Shown here in pieces: positions 51,982 to 60,158 of a stretch of DNA of 64,000 nucleotides; the stretch's first letter is position 1, and each line of letters opens with the position of its first letter. The stretch is from the NCBI RefSeq assembly GCF_001308875.1, contig NZ_KQ465107.1, positions 124,001 through 188,000 on the forward strand. The letters are read 5' to 3'. Position numbers and translations under genes: made by a program. The stretch is from Lysinibacillus sp. ZYM-1 (GTDB lineage Bacteria; Bacillota; Bacilli; Bacillales_A; Planococcaceae). The notes beneath the pieces are model-generated. The model was given only the letters and a program-made list of their open reading frames with translations. It had not been told where the DNA came from and made no database searches.

Positions 51982-53301
51982 CTATTTTGCTCCTGCTTGA
52001 ATAAGAATCTTGCTTATTTCCTGAAATCCTCGAGATTGTGCATGCTGCAGGGGTGTGATTCCCTTTGCATCGGCCACATTAACATCCGCTCCATATTCGA
52101 TCAATAAATGAATGGTTTCTTGATGCATTGGCCCACCATCACCATAGACAATTGCTTCTAACAATGCTGTCCAGCCTGGTTTATTAATGAGGTTTACATC
52201 GACATCTGTATGCTCAAGAATCTCTCGAACATTCTCTACATAACCATGCTCTGATGCCGGAATAAGTGCCGTCCCACCAAATCTGTTTAAAATGGTAGGG
52301 TTTGCTCCTGCCTCAATCGTTAGCTTTAAAATTTCTAAGTATCCTTCCGCACCCGCATAAAGGAAAGGGTTATTTTCCATGTGATCTCTAATATTGATGT
52401 CTGCCCCATGTTCAACTAAAACCTTAACAACATTTGGGTAATTCTTATAGGTTGCAATCATAGCCGCCGTTCTTCCTTGCTCATCAGCAACATTAATATC
52501 GATTCCTTTATTTAAAATCTCCGTAACTTGTGCAACGTTCCCCTGATCCGCAGCTTGAAAGAATTTCTTCTTTATTTGAGCTTTATCCGCCTCAGATAAT
52601 TTTTTAAAGCTGTCATTAGCAAGAATGTTGGTGATTTCCTTAAATCCCTTTTCCTCGGCATGTTGCAATGACGTCATACCTTCTAAATCAGCTAAACTCA
52701 TATCCGCACCATGATCTAGTAAAAGCTTCACCGTTTCTTGTTGCTTTTCCCTTCCGTCACCTAAAATAACGGCTTCCATTAATGCAGTCCAACCTAAGTT
52801 ATTCACATGATTGACATCGATAGAAGTTTGCTCTAAGAGATATTTGACAATATCCACATGGCCATGCTCTGATGCAGGGATTAAAGCGGTTCCTCCATAT
52901 CGATTCGTTAGTGTTGGATCGGCTCCTGCATTACTAACGAGTTTTAAAATATCTATATAGCCTTCTGCACCCGCGTATAAAAAAGGATTGTTATCCATAT
53001 TATCTTGAATATTCACATCTGCCCCTGCATCAATGAGAGCCTTTACCATTGCCACATCATTGTTATAGGTTGCAATCATGATTGGAGTACGTCCTTTAGC
53101 ATCTTGAATATTCAAATCAATATTTTCATCTGCTATTAATTTATAGATGGTATCCCTATCTCCTTGTTTTGCCGCATGAAGTAGCTGATCGCCAATCTCT
53201 ACAACTTCTTCTTTATGGACAGTATCCTTATGATCGTTTGGCATACACGCTTGAAGGAATAACCCTATTCCAAGACATGCAAATACCCATTTCTTCATCA
53301 T
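51982..53301 (-). CDS. Ankyrin-repeat lipoprotein with internal tandem duplication
   Basis: 439 residues. Lipobox LFLQACMPN anchors it outside the membrane. The rest is ankyrin repeats in two long copies: about residues 38-230 and 245-437. The copies share NNPFLYAGAEGY, GGTALIPASEHG and GWTAL(M/L)EA(V/I) in the same order, so a roughly 200-residue unit was duplicated. Secreted bacterial ankyrin proteins often pair with secreted enzymes or catalases; no partner is adjacent. ATG/ATG start with AGGAG ahead. Confidence 0.88.
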   Translation of the reverse strand: MMKKWVFACLGIGLFLQACMPNDHKDTVHKEEVVEIGDQLLHAAKQGDRDTIYKLIADENIDLNIQDAKGRTPIMIATYNNDVAMVKALIDAGADVNIQDNMDNNPFLYAGAEGYIDILKLVSNAGADPTLTNRYGGTALIPASEHGHVDIVKYLLEQTSIDVNHVNNLGWTALMEAVILGDGREKQQETVKLLLDHGADMSLADLEGMTSLQHAEEKGFKEITNILANDSFKKLSEADKAQIKKKFFQAADQGNVAQVTEILNKGIDINVADEQGRTAAMIATYKNYPNVVKVLVEHGADINIRDHMENNPFLYAGAEGYLEILKLTIEAGANPTILNRFGGTALIPASEHGYVENVREILEHTDVDVNLINKPGWTALLEAIVYGDGGPMHQETIHLLIEYGADVNVADAKGITPLQHAQSRGFQEISKILIQAGAK

Positions 53302-53343
53302 GTAGATGTTCAGCTCCTACTTCGTTTCATTAGTCTGATTTTG

Positions 53344-54540
53344 CTATTGCATCGAATTATGTTGTTGTAAATGGTCTCCTCGCTTCTTTCCTAATAGTTT
53401 CATAGATATAGCGCTACTTACGATTAGGACAAACGCTCCAAATAAATAAGGTAGATTAATTTGAAGATCAAATAATATGCCTGCAAGTACTGGCCCAAAA
53501 ATTTGCCCAAGACTCATATACGCATTGTTTAAACCTGCCACAAAGCCTTGTTCATTACCTGCTTCTTTCGATAAAAGAGTATTAATGGTTGGACGCAAAA
53601 TATTATTAAATGAGAAGTATAGCATCGTCATCACCATCACGTAATAAAAATTAGCGGACAGTAGGAGGAGGACAAGCGCCGAAGCTGAAAAAAGAAGCAT
53701 ACTGCTAATGATATGCTTTTCCCCAAACTTATTAGTAAGCCAGCTTGTCAATAATAATTGATTCACTGTCCCAACTAAGGAACAAACCATAAATAATATA
53801 GAAATCTGCCTAGTTGTAAAGCCATACTTCTGCGTCACTACTAATGGATAAGCTGTTTCAAAATGTGCTAGTCCAAATGTCAGGGAAAATATCATAAATA
53901 GCAGAATAAAATATGGAGATTTAATAGATTGTACAAGTTGTAGAATAATATTTTCCTTTTTAAAAGTCGTTTCAATATGTAGTCTAGTTCTTTTTGATTC
54001 TGGCAATAAAAATAAACAGCTCATCGCTGCTAAAATACCGACAGTAGCTGAGGTAAAGAATGGCGCTCTTGTGCCTAATTCCGCTAAAAGTCCACCTACA
54101 CCTGGTCCAACGATAAATCCTGAAGACATAGATGCACCTAAAAGTGACATCGCCTTCGTTCGTTTTTCTTCAGTAGTAATATCTACGATGTAAGCCATGA
54201 TAGAAGGAACTAATGCTGCAGAACCCATACCTCCAATAAAACGTGAAATAAGAAAGATGGTAAAATTGCTTGCTAAGGCTCCAACTAAATTGGATAGTGC
54301 AAACAAAATAAGGCCACCAATTATCATCGGCTTTCGACCATATTTATCAGAAAAATTCCCAGCTATAGGTGAGAATAAAAATTGTGTTAATCCGAATGCA
54401 GATACTAAATATCCTGCTGCTTTGCCACTTGCTCCGAACTCAATCAATAATTGAGGGAGAATCGGTATGACAAGGCCCGCACCAAGCATAGCGAGAAACA
54501 TATAAACTAATAAAAGTGGAAATATTGTTTTAGTTGGCAT
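53344..54540 (-). CDS. MFS drug exporter (TCR/Tet-like)
   Basis: 398 residues, 12 transmembrane helices. The motif A loop GNFSDKYGRKPMIIGG is between helices 2 and 3, and motif C is around GPGVGGLL in helix 5. Probably exports drugs. Start ATG 54540 with AAGGGG; the GTG at 54558 has no site. Divergent from a LysR regulator, which may control it. Confidence 0.88.
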   Translation of the reverse strand: MPTKTIFPLLLVYMFLAMLGAGLVIPILPQLLIEFGASGKAAGYLVSAFGLTQFLFSPIAGNFSDKYGRKPMIIGGLILFALSNLVGALASNFTIFLISRFIGGMGSAALVPSIMAYIVDITTEEKRTKAMSLLGASMSSGFIVGPGVGGLLAELGTRAPFFTSATVGILAAMSCLFLLPESKRTRLHIETTFKKENIILQLVQSIKSPYFILLFMIFSLTFGLAHFETAYPLVVTQKYGFTTRQISILFMVCSLVGTVNQLLLTSWLTNKFGEKHIISSMLLFSASALVLLLLSANFYYVMVMTMLYFSFNNILRPTINTLLSKEAGNEQGFVAGLNNAYMSLGQIFGPVLAGILFDLQINLPYLFGAFVLIVSSAISMKLLGKKRGDHLQQHNSMQ

Positions 54541-54696
54541 TGATGTTATCCCCTTCACACTTAGGTGCTAGAAAAAAGAGATTACTCTCCTTTTTTCTTT
54601 TATATAAATATGCTAACATGACACTAACTATATGAAAAATATTTAAAAAATATGTTTTACTTAGGTTTTACGAATAATAAGGAGGTGCTTTTTTAA

Positions 54697-55575
54697 TTGG
54701 ATATTCGACAACTAAGGTATTTTATAGCGATCGTGGAGGAAAAAAAAATTTCTGCTGCGGCTGAAAGACTACATATTTCTCAACCTCCATTAAGTCAGCA
54801 TTTAAAAACTATGGAAGAAGAACTAGGTTCAAAACTTGTGGAAAGAAGTGGGAAGTATTTCAAAGTAACGGAGGCTGGAAAGACCTTATATAAATATGCA
54901 CTACAGGTTGCTCAATTAATGGCAGAAGCTGAAGTGGAAGTTAAAGATGTAGGATTAGGTATTCATGGACGATTAACATTAGGTATCAATACATTTTCAG
55001 TTGTTGAACTCCCTCAATTATTACATCAATTTCAGCAACAATATCCTAAGGTGACTTATAAAATTCAACAAAATGAATCCTCTTATCTTTGTAAACTTGT
55101 AAGAGATCGTATAGTAGAGCTAGCCATCATTCGTTTGCCCTTAGAATTAGATGATTTTTCTGTCCTTCATATGTATACAGAACCGTTTTACTTTATTCAA
55201 TCCAATAAAAATGATCGGCTAGAACATGATGTCACATTGGCTGAAATTCAAAACTGGCCACTCCTTTTACCAAGCACTGAAGGTTTAGGCGTTCACTATT
55301 CCATATTAGAAGCTTTTTCCCGCTTCCAATTACAATCCCATATTGTTGGAGAATGTTCAGACACCGCACTTTTAATGAATTTAATTGCTACAGGATTTAG
55401 CTCATCTATCGTACCTGAAACCATTCTAAAGCAATTTGAAGACCTACCGCTCCATGCCTATAAAATTCCTGCTTCAGAGTTATCCACTTCCGTTGGGCTT
55501 GTCTGGATGAAAAACCATTACCTATCTAAAGCTGCCCAAAACTTTGTGGATTTAATGAAAGGGCACTATTGTTAA
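54697..55575 (+). CDS. LysR-family regulator
   Basis: 292 residues. N-terminal winged helix (MDIRQLRYFIAIVEEKKISA, AAERLHISQPPLSQHLKTME) and a C-terminal periplasmic-binding-like effector domain. Start TTG 54697 behind AAGGAGGTG. Divergent from the MFS exporter gene across a 156-base A/T-rich gap. Confidence 0.92.
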   Translation: MDIRQLRYFIAIVEEKKISAAAERLHISQPPLSQHLKTMEEELGSKLVERSGKYFKVTEAGKTLYKYALQVAQLMAEAEVEVKDVGLGIHGRLTLGINTFSVVELPQLLHQFQQQYPKVTYKIQQNESSYLCKLVRDRIVELAIIRLPLELDDFSVLHMYTEPFYFIQSNKNDRLEHDVTLAEIQNWPLLLPSTEGLGVHYSILEAFSRFQLQSHIVGECSDTALLMNLIATGFSSSIVPETILKQFEDLPLHAYKIPASELSTSVGLVWMKNHYLSKAAQNFVDLMKGHYC

Positions 55576-55578
55576 AGC

Positions 55579-55622
55579 AAAAAGATAGCAAAACTAGCCA
55601 CTCTAGTCTGCTATCTTTTTTA
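55579..55622. terminator. Bidirectional terminator
   Basis: Stem AAAAAGATAGCA/TGCTATCTTTTT between convergent LysR and VOC genes. Confidence 0.85.
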
Positions 55623-55627
55623 GATCA

Positions 55628-56068
55628 TTACTGAATAATCAACATATCATTTTCGTCGAACTGCCACATATCACCATAGGCAACTTCCCAATAGAAGCCA
55701 TTCGGATCTTGGAAGTAGCCACTATACCCACCCCAAAAGACCGTTTCCGGTTCTTTAACAATCTTCGCCCCAGCTTTTTTTGCTAACTCAAATACCTTAT
55801 CGACTTCTTCTTTAGATTTGCCATTATAGGCAAGCGTAATGCCTCCAAAGCCTTGACCGATTTCAGGTGGGTTAGCTTCATTAATATCTTTAGCCAATCT
55901 TTCAACTGGGAATAGCGATATTTTTGTTCCTCCATTATTAAAAAACATAACATCTGGATCTGTTTCCTCCCCATACACAACAACCTCAAAGCCAAGACCT
56001 TCTCTGTAAAAAGCAAGAGACTGTACCATATCCTTAACGCCTAATGTAATTAAATTTAAACGATTCAT
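55628..56068 (-). CDS. Glyoxalase/VOC-family protein
   Basis: 146 residues, two beta-alpha-beta-beta-beta modules. LNLITLGVKDMVQSLAFYRE at the start and YSGYFQDPNGFYWEVAYGD with the metal Glu at the end. The first metal-ligand position is Thr, not His, so it may not be a standard glyoxalase I. ATG 56068, preceded at a short distance by a 20-bp palindrome. Confidence 0.82.
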   Translation of the reverse strand: MNRLNLITLGVKDMVQSLAFYREGLGFEVVVYGEETDPDVMFFNNGGTKISLFPVERLAKDINEANPPEIGQGFGGITLAYNGKSKEEVDKVFELAKKAGAKIVKEPETVFWGGYSGYFQDPNGFYWEVAYGDMWQFDENDMLIIQ

Positions 56069-56083
56069 TATCCAAACCCCTTT

Positions 56084-56103
56084 TTAAAGTAATATTACTT
56101 TAA
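56084..56103. promoter_or_regulatory. Perfect 20-bp palindrome upstream of VOC gene
   Basis: TTAAAGTAATATTACTTTAA is a perfect inverted repeat ending 15 bases before the start codon of the VOC gene. It looks like a repressor operator. The rest of the 56104-56392 gap shows no other clear element. Confidence 0.5.
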
Positions 56104-56392
56104 TTCTGCTTCGAAACAAAAAATTCCTTTTATTAAGAGATTCCACTTCAAGCCCAAAGCTTTTTATATAGCAATTGTCATGGCACTTGTTCTATATGAT
56201 TTTAGTTAATAAATGCGATCTATCAAGTGCATGCTTTGTTAATATGAAAAAAATTTATTCCCACTAACCTTTGTCCACTCACAAAAGTTACCTTAACGTT
56301 TCTATGAAACAAAAATGTGCGTACTTTTTTTTACCTTGATGGGAAACCATAATAAAGAAGCAATAAGCAATCAAACAATTGGAGGAATCACA

Positions 56393-57238
56393 ATGATTAA
56401 TCATTTACAAGATACAATCACATTAAATAACGGTTTACAAATGCCTGGTATGGGTTTAGGTGTTTTTCAAGTAGCCAATGATGCTACTGCTGAGATGGTT
56501 AAAAACGCTATTGAAGTCGGTTATCGCAGCATCGATACTGCCGCTATTTACGGCAATGAAGCAGGCGTAGGGGAAGGTATTAAACAAGCGTTAGCATCCA
56601 CTGGATTACGTCGTGAAGATCTGTTTATTACATCAAAAGTATGGAATGACGGATTAAGCTATGATGAAACTGTTACAGCTTATGAAGAGAGCCTACAAAA
56701 ATTAGGATTAGATTATTTAGATCTTTACCTTATTCATTGGCCAGGTAAAGACAAGTTTGCTGAATCTTGGAAAGCTCTTGAAGACCTATACGAACAAGGC
56801 AAGATCAAAGCAATTGGCGTATGTAACTTCACTGTGGCACACTTGGAAAACTTATTATCATTTGCTCGTATTAAACCAGTTGTGAATCAAGTGGAGTTCC
56901 ACCCACGTTTACAACAAGTGGAACTTCGTGCATTCTGTGACAAGCATCAAATTCAACTTGAAGCATGGGCACCTTTAATGCAAGGCGGACTTCTTGAAGA
57001 TGAAACTATTTCAAAAATTGCAACAAAATATGGAAAATCAAATTCTCAAGTTATTTTGCGCTGGGATGTACAAAATGGCGTGATCACTATTCCAAAATCT
57101 GTACGTAGAGAACGTATGATGCAAAATGCCGATATCTTTGACTTTACTTTAACAGACGAAGAAATGGCTATCATCAATGCGATGAACCTTGAACAACGTG
57201 TTGGACCAAATCCAGATGAATACGACTTTGCTCTATAA
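56393..57238 (+). CDS. Aldo/keto reductase
   Basis: 281 residues, NADPH-dependent carbonyl reductase of the YvgN/YtbE type. Catalytic set Asp (SIDTAAIYGNE), Tyr in the same motif, Lys (FITSKVW) and His (LIHWPG); cofactor end IPKSVRRERMMQNADIFDF. ATG 56393 with GGAGGAATCACA; the upstream extension lacks a site. It is near the HxlR regulator and an MFS gene and may detoxify aldehydes. Confidence 0.92.
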   Translation: MINHLQDTITLNNGLQMPGMGLGVFQVANDATAEMVKNAIEVGYRSIDTAAIYGNEAGVGEGIKQALASTGLRREDLFITSKVWNDGLSYDETVTAYEESLQKLGLDYLDLYLIHWPGKDKFAESWKALEDLYEQGKIKAIGVCNFTVAHLENLLSFARIKPVVNQVEFHPRLQQVELRAFCDKHQIQLEAWAPLMQGGLLEDETISKIATKYGKSNSQVILRWDVQNGVITIPKSVRRERMMQNADIFDFTLTDEEMAIINAMNLEQRVGPNPDEYDFAL

Positions 57239-57247
57239 GCATTAAAA

Positions 57248-57285
57248 AGGCAAAGAGACTGTCTACTGTTTGACAGTCTCTTTCT
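57248..57285. terminator. Terminator between AKR and HxlR genes
   Basis: Stem AAAGAGACTGTC/GACAGTCTCTTT with T-rich ends both ways. Confidence 0.88.
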
Positions 57286-57292
57286 TCCCTCA

Positions 57293-57676
57293 TTACGATG
57301 TTTGCTGCATAGCTATATCATCATCACGTTGTTTTAACAATACATCTTCGCCTTTGTCCTGTAATACTTCAACATGCTTTTCGCCCCAAGTGCAAAGCAT
57401 GTTCAGAATAGGTTCCATTCCTTGTCCATAGTCCGTTAAGGAATATTCAACTTTTGGCGGTACTTGATTGAAAACCTTTCGCAGGATTAGTCCAGCTTGC
57501 TCTAACTCTCTTAATTGACTTGTGAGCATTTTTTGTGAAATCCCTGGAATTAATCGTCGAAACTCATTTGTACGAATTTTACCATGGTGGTTTAAATGAC
57601 AAAGAATGACTGGTTTCCATTTACCCCCAATGACTTCAAGTGTAGCTTCTACACCAATATTATAAATTTTTTGCAT
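57293..57676 (-). CDS. HxlR/YodB-family regulator
   Basis: 127 residues, winged helix of the HxlR family: TLEVIGGKWKPVILCHLNHH, RLIPGISQKMLTSQLRELEQ and SLTDYGQGMEPIL. A Cys in the first motif (ILCHL) recalls thiol-based quinone/electrophile sensors of this family such as YodB and CatR. Divergent from the MFS gene, so probably its repressor. Confidence 0.9.
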   Translation of the reverse strand: MQKIYNIGVEATLEVIGGKWKPVILCHLNHHGKIRTNEFRRLIPGISQKMLTSQLRELEQAGLILRKVFNQVPPKVEYSLTDYGQGMEPILNMLCTWGEKHVEVLQDKGEDVLLKQRDDDIAMQQTS

Positions 57677-57785
57677 TGTAACCCCCCGTAATATTCAAAA
57701 GTAACCAAAAGTACTCTACAGATCTTTTAGGTATGCATGAATGTTACTACACATAATAAAAAAAATCAAAGGAGATATTAGTAGT

Positions 57786-58970
57786 ATGTCACAATCAAAA
57801 AAGCCAAGTGCTAAATTAACTTTGCTAGCACTTGCAATCAGTGCATTTGGTATAGGGTCCACTGAATTTATCAGTGTCGGTCTCTTACCATTAATTACAG
57901 ATGATTTTGGTATATCTTTAAGCACAGCGGGCTTAACCGTTTCTATATATGCTCTCGGGGTCACTGTCGGGGCTCCATTATTAACAGCCTTAACCTCTCG
58001 TCTCAGTCGAAAAACCGTTTTATTACTAGTTATGGCTATTTTTATCGTTGGGAATTTAACAGCAGCTATAGCACCTTTATTCTCAATACTTATAATCGGG
58101 CGCATTATTTCTGCATTAGCACATGGTGTGTTTATGTCCATCGCTTCTGTCATTGCAGCCGATGTAGTTGAACCAAATAAACGAGCAAGTGCAATTGCCT
58201 TTATGTTTACAGGATTAACATTAGCCACTGTAACAGGTGTCCCACTAGGCACATTCATTGGACAAGTAACAGACTGGCGTATGTCGTTCATCTTTATCGT
58301 CATCATTGGGATTATCGGATTAATTAGTAATGCTTTGTTAGTACCTAGCCAATTATCGAAAGGTAACCCAATCTCTCTCCGTGATATCGGCAAAGTATTA
58401 GGCAATATTCGTATGTTATTAATCCTTTTCATTACGGCAATTGGATACGGTGGTGCCTTCGTTGTCTACACGTATGTTTCACCTATTCTAGAACAATATA
58501 TGGGTTATTCACCACATGCGGTCGTTATTATATTAGTTGTCTATGGTATTTGTGTTGCTATTGGTAATACATTAGGCGGCCGTTTCGCTAATCAAAATCC
58601 ACTTCGTTCTATCTTTATTATTTTTGTAGGACTTGCCTTAGCATTACTTGGCATTGGCTTCACTCTCGAATCGCCAATTATCGGATTAATCATGGTCCTA
58701 ATCATGGGGCTATTTATGTTTATGAATGTCCCAGGATTGCAGCTATATGCGGTTATATTGTCTGAAAAATATATACCATCAGCCATTTCAATGGCCTCCG
58801 CATTGAATATTTCTGCTTTCAACATTGGTATATTTTTAGGATCATACATTGGAGGATTTATTATTCGACATCAATCGTTAGCACACACACCAATCTATGG
58901 ATTCTTAATGGTTATGCTTGCAGCGGTTGTTACACTGTTATGGCTACTTTTCGATAAAAAGAAACAATAG
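57786..58970 (+). CDS. MFS exporter (DHA1, AraJ/YdhP-like)
   Basis: 394 residues, 12 transmembrane helices. GIGSTEFISVGLLPLITDDF at the start and LTSRLSRKTVLLLVMAIF in the motif A loop match DHA1 exporters of sugars, drugs or chloramphenicol. Start ATG 57786 with AAAGGAG. Divergent from HxlR. No terminator is visible before the Fur-boxed gene. Confidence 0.9.
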   Translation: MSQSKKPSAKLTLLALAISAFGIGSTEFISVGLLPLITDDFGISLSTAGLTVSIYALGVTVGAPLLTALTSRLSRKTVLLLVMAIFIVGNLTAAIAPLFSILIIGRIISALAHGVFMSIASVIAADVVEPNKRASAIAFMFTGLTLATVTGVPLGTFIGQVTDWRMSFIFIVIIGIIGLISNALLVPSQLSKGNPISLRDIGKVLGNIRMLLILFITAIGYGGAFVVYTYVSPILEQYMGYSPHAVVIILVVYGICVAIGNTLGGRFANQNPLRSIFIIFVGLALALLGIGFTLESPIIGLIMVLIMGLFMFMNVPGLQLYAVILSEKYIPSAISMASALNISAFNIGIFLGSYIGGFIIRHQSLAHTPIYGFLMVMLAAVVTLLWLLFDKKKQ

Positions 58971-59015
58971 TGCTCCAAACTTCATTTTGTATAAAAAATA
59001 TGTTGAGAATGTGTA

Positions 59016-59044
59016 TTGTTTGTTTTTATGTTGTATCCTATAAT
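59016..59044 (+). promoter_or_regulatory. Promoter of orphan iron-binding protein gene
   Basis: TTGTTT, 17 bases, TATAAT. The Fur box begins 16 bases after the -10. Confidence 0.7.
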
Positions 59045-59060
59045 TTACTTGAGTCAAACG

Positions 59061-59077
59061 AGAATGATTATCATTCT
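59061..59077 (+). promoter_or_regulatory. Fur box
   Basis: AGAATGATTATCATTCT, a perfect palindrome around a central base and an excellent Fur match, placed over the transcription start region. Confidence 0.9.
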
Positions 59078-59129
59078 AGATTAGGATGATATCCAAGCTG
59101 TTTTAGTAAATTTATAGGAGTGAATTGCC

Positions 59130-60080
59130 ATGCGTATAAATCGTTCTTTTACATTGGTACTTTTCTTTGTACTGATGTTTGTTTTAAGTGCCTGTGGTTC
59201 AAACGAAACACAAGAAAATTCCGAGATTGAGAGTCAATCAAAAGAAGATACAAGAATTGTAGAAGATGAGTTTGGAGAAGTAACAATTCCTACAAATCCA
59301 AAGCGAGTAGCAGCCATCTATATGGAAGATTATTTAACTGCTTTGGAAGTCAAACCTGTCGTGCAATGGTATCACCCATCCTGGGGTAAACAAGATTATT
59401 TAGGATTAGATGTACCTGAGTTCGACATTACAGGTAGTATGGAGACCTTACTCCAAGCAAAGCCAGATCTAATCATCGTGAATGGTGCCGCAGATAAGGC
59501 AAAATATGAAGAATATTCAAAGATTGCGCCTACTTATCGCTTAAAAGAAGATATACTACAAGATCCACGTGAAATTGTGAAAACAATAGCGGATGTTTTA
59601 AATATTCCCGAGAAAGCAAATGAAATCGTTGATAAATATGAGAAACGTGTTACTAATTTAAAAGCTAAGTTAGATGAATCAGTTGGTGACGAAACTGTTG
59701 CCGTTGTTCGTCTAAATGTTGCAGATAAAACATTGGCATTATTCGGTATAAAGAATCGCTACACGGGCTACATTTATACGGAAGTTGGTTTAACTCCACA
59801 TCCATTAGCTCGTGATATGACAGAGTTCCACGAGGTCTTGTCTGAAGAAGCTATTCCAGAATTAGATGCTGATCATATTATACTCTTCCCTTCAAATGGC
59901 ACTTGGGAAACCGAAGAAAATCAAGAGGCGATTAAATGGTTAGATAGTACACTTTGGAAAACAGTTCCTGCTGTAAAAAATGGACAAGTTTATATTGCTG
60001 ATCGAACTTATTGGCAGTCTGGTGCCATTACTGCAAACCTACTAAAATATGATGATCTTGAGAAATGGTTCGTGAAATAA
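59130..60080 (+). CDS. Iron-siderophore binding lipoprotein, orphan
   Basis: 316 residues. Lipobox FVLSACGSNET, then a class III binding-protein fold (EFGEVTIPTNPKRVAAIYME, LLQAKPDLIIVNGA, VGLTPHPLARDM). Fur box and promoter ahead. No permease or ATPase follows; the only FecCD genes in the window are 35 kb away. Downstream is a regulator whose C-terminal domain is clearly related to it, sharing WGKQDYLGL and GLTPHPL, so both probably bind the same or similar siderophore. ATG with AGGAGTG. Confidence 0.92.
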   Translation: MRINRSFTLVLFFVLMFVLSACGSNETQENSEIESQSKEDTRIVEDEFGEVTIPTNPKRVAAIYMEDYLTALEVKPVVQWYHPSWGKQDYLGLDVPEFDITGSMETLLQAKPDLIIVNGAADKAKYEEYSKIAPTYRLKEDILQDPREIVKTIADVLNIPEKANEIVDKYEKRVTNLKAKLDESVGDETVAVVRLNVADKTLALFGIKNRYTGYIYTEVGLTPHPLARDMTEFHEVLSEEAIPELDADHIILFPSNGTWETEENQEAIKWLDSTLWKTVPAVKNGQVYIADRTYWQSGAITANLLKYDDLEKWFVK

Positions 60081-60084
60081 TTTA

Positions 60085-60115
60085 CAAAAGAAAGCTCTTT
60101 AGGGGGCTTTCTTTG
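60085..60115 (+). terminator. Terminator after binding-protein gene
   Basis: Stem AAGAAAGC/GCTTTCTT with T-rich tail. Confidence 0.75.
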
Positions 60116-60158
60116 TGCTGTTTTCCAAATTTAAACTTTACTTAGGAGTGCGTGGACA

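Noticed and set aside
57716-58432. 238-codon open frame on the - strand
   Set aside because: It lies opposite the clear MFS exporter gene, has no ribosome site and its translation lacks any domain; it is a shadow of the exporter's codon bias.
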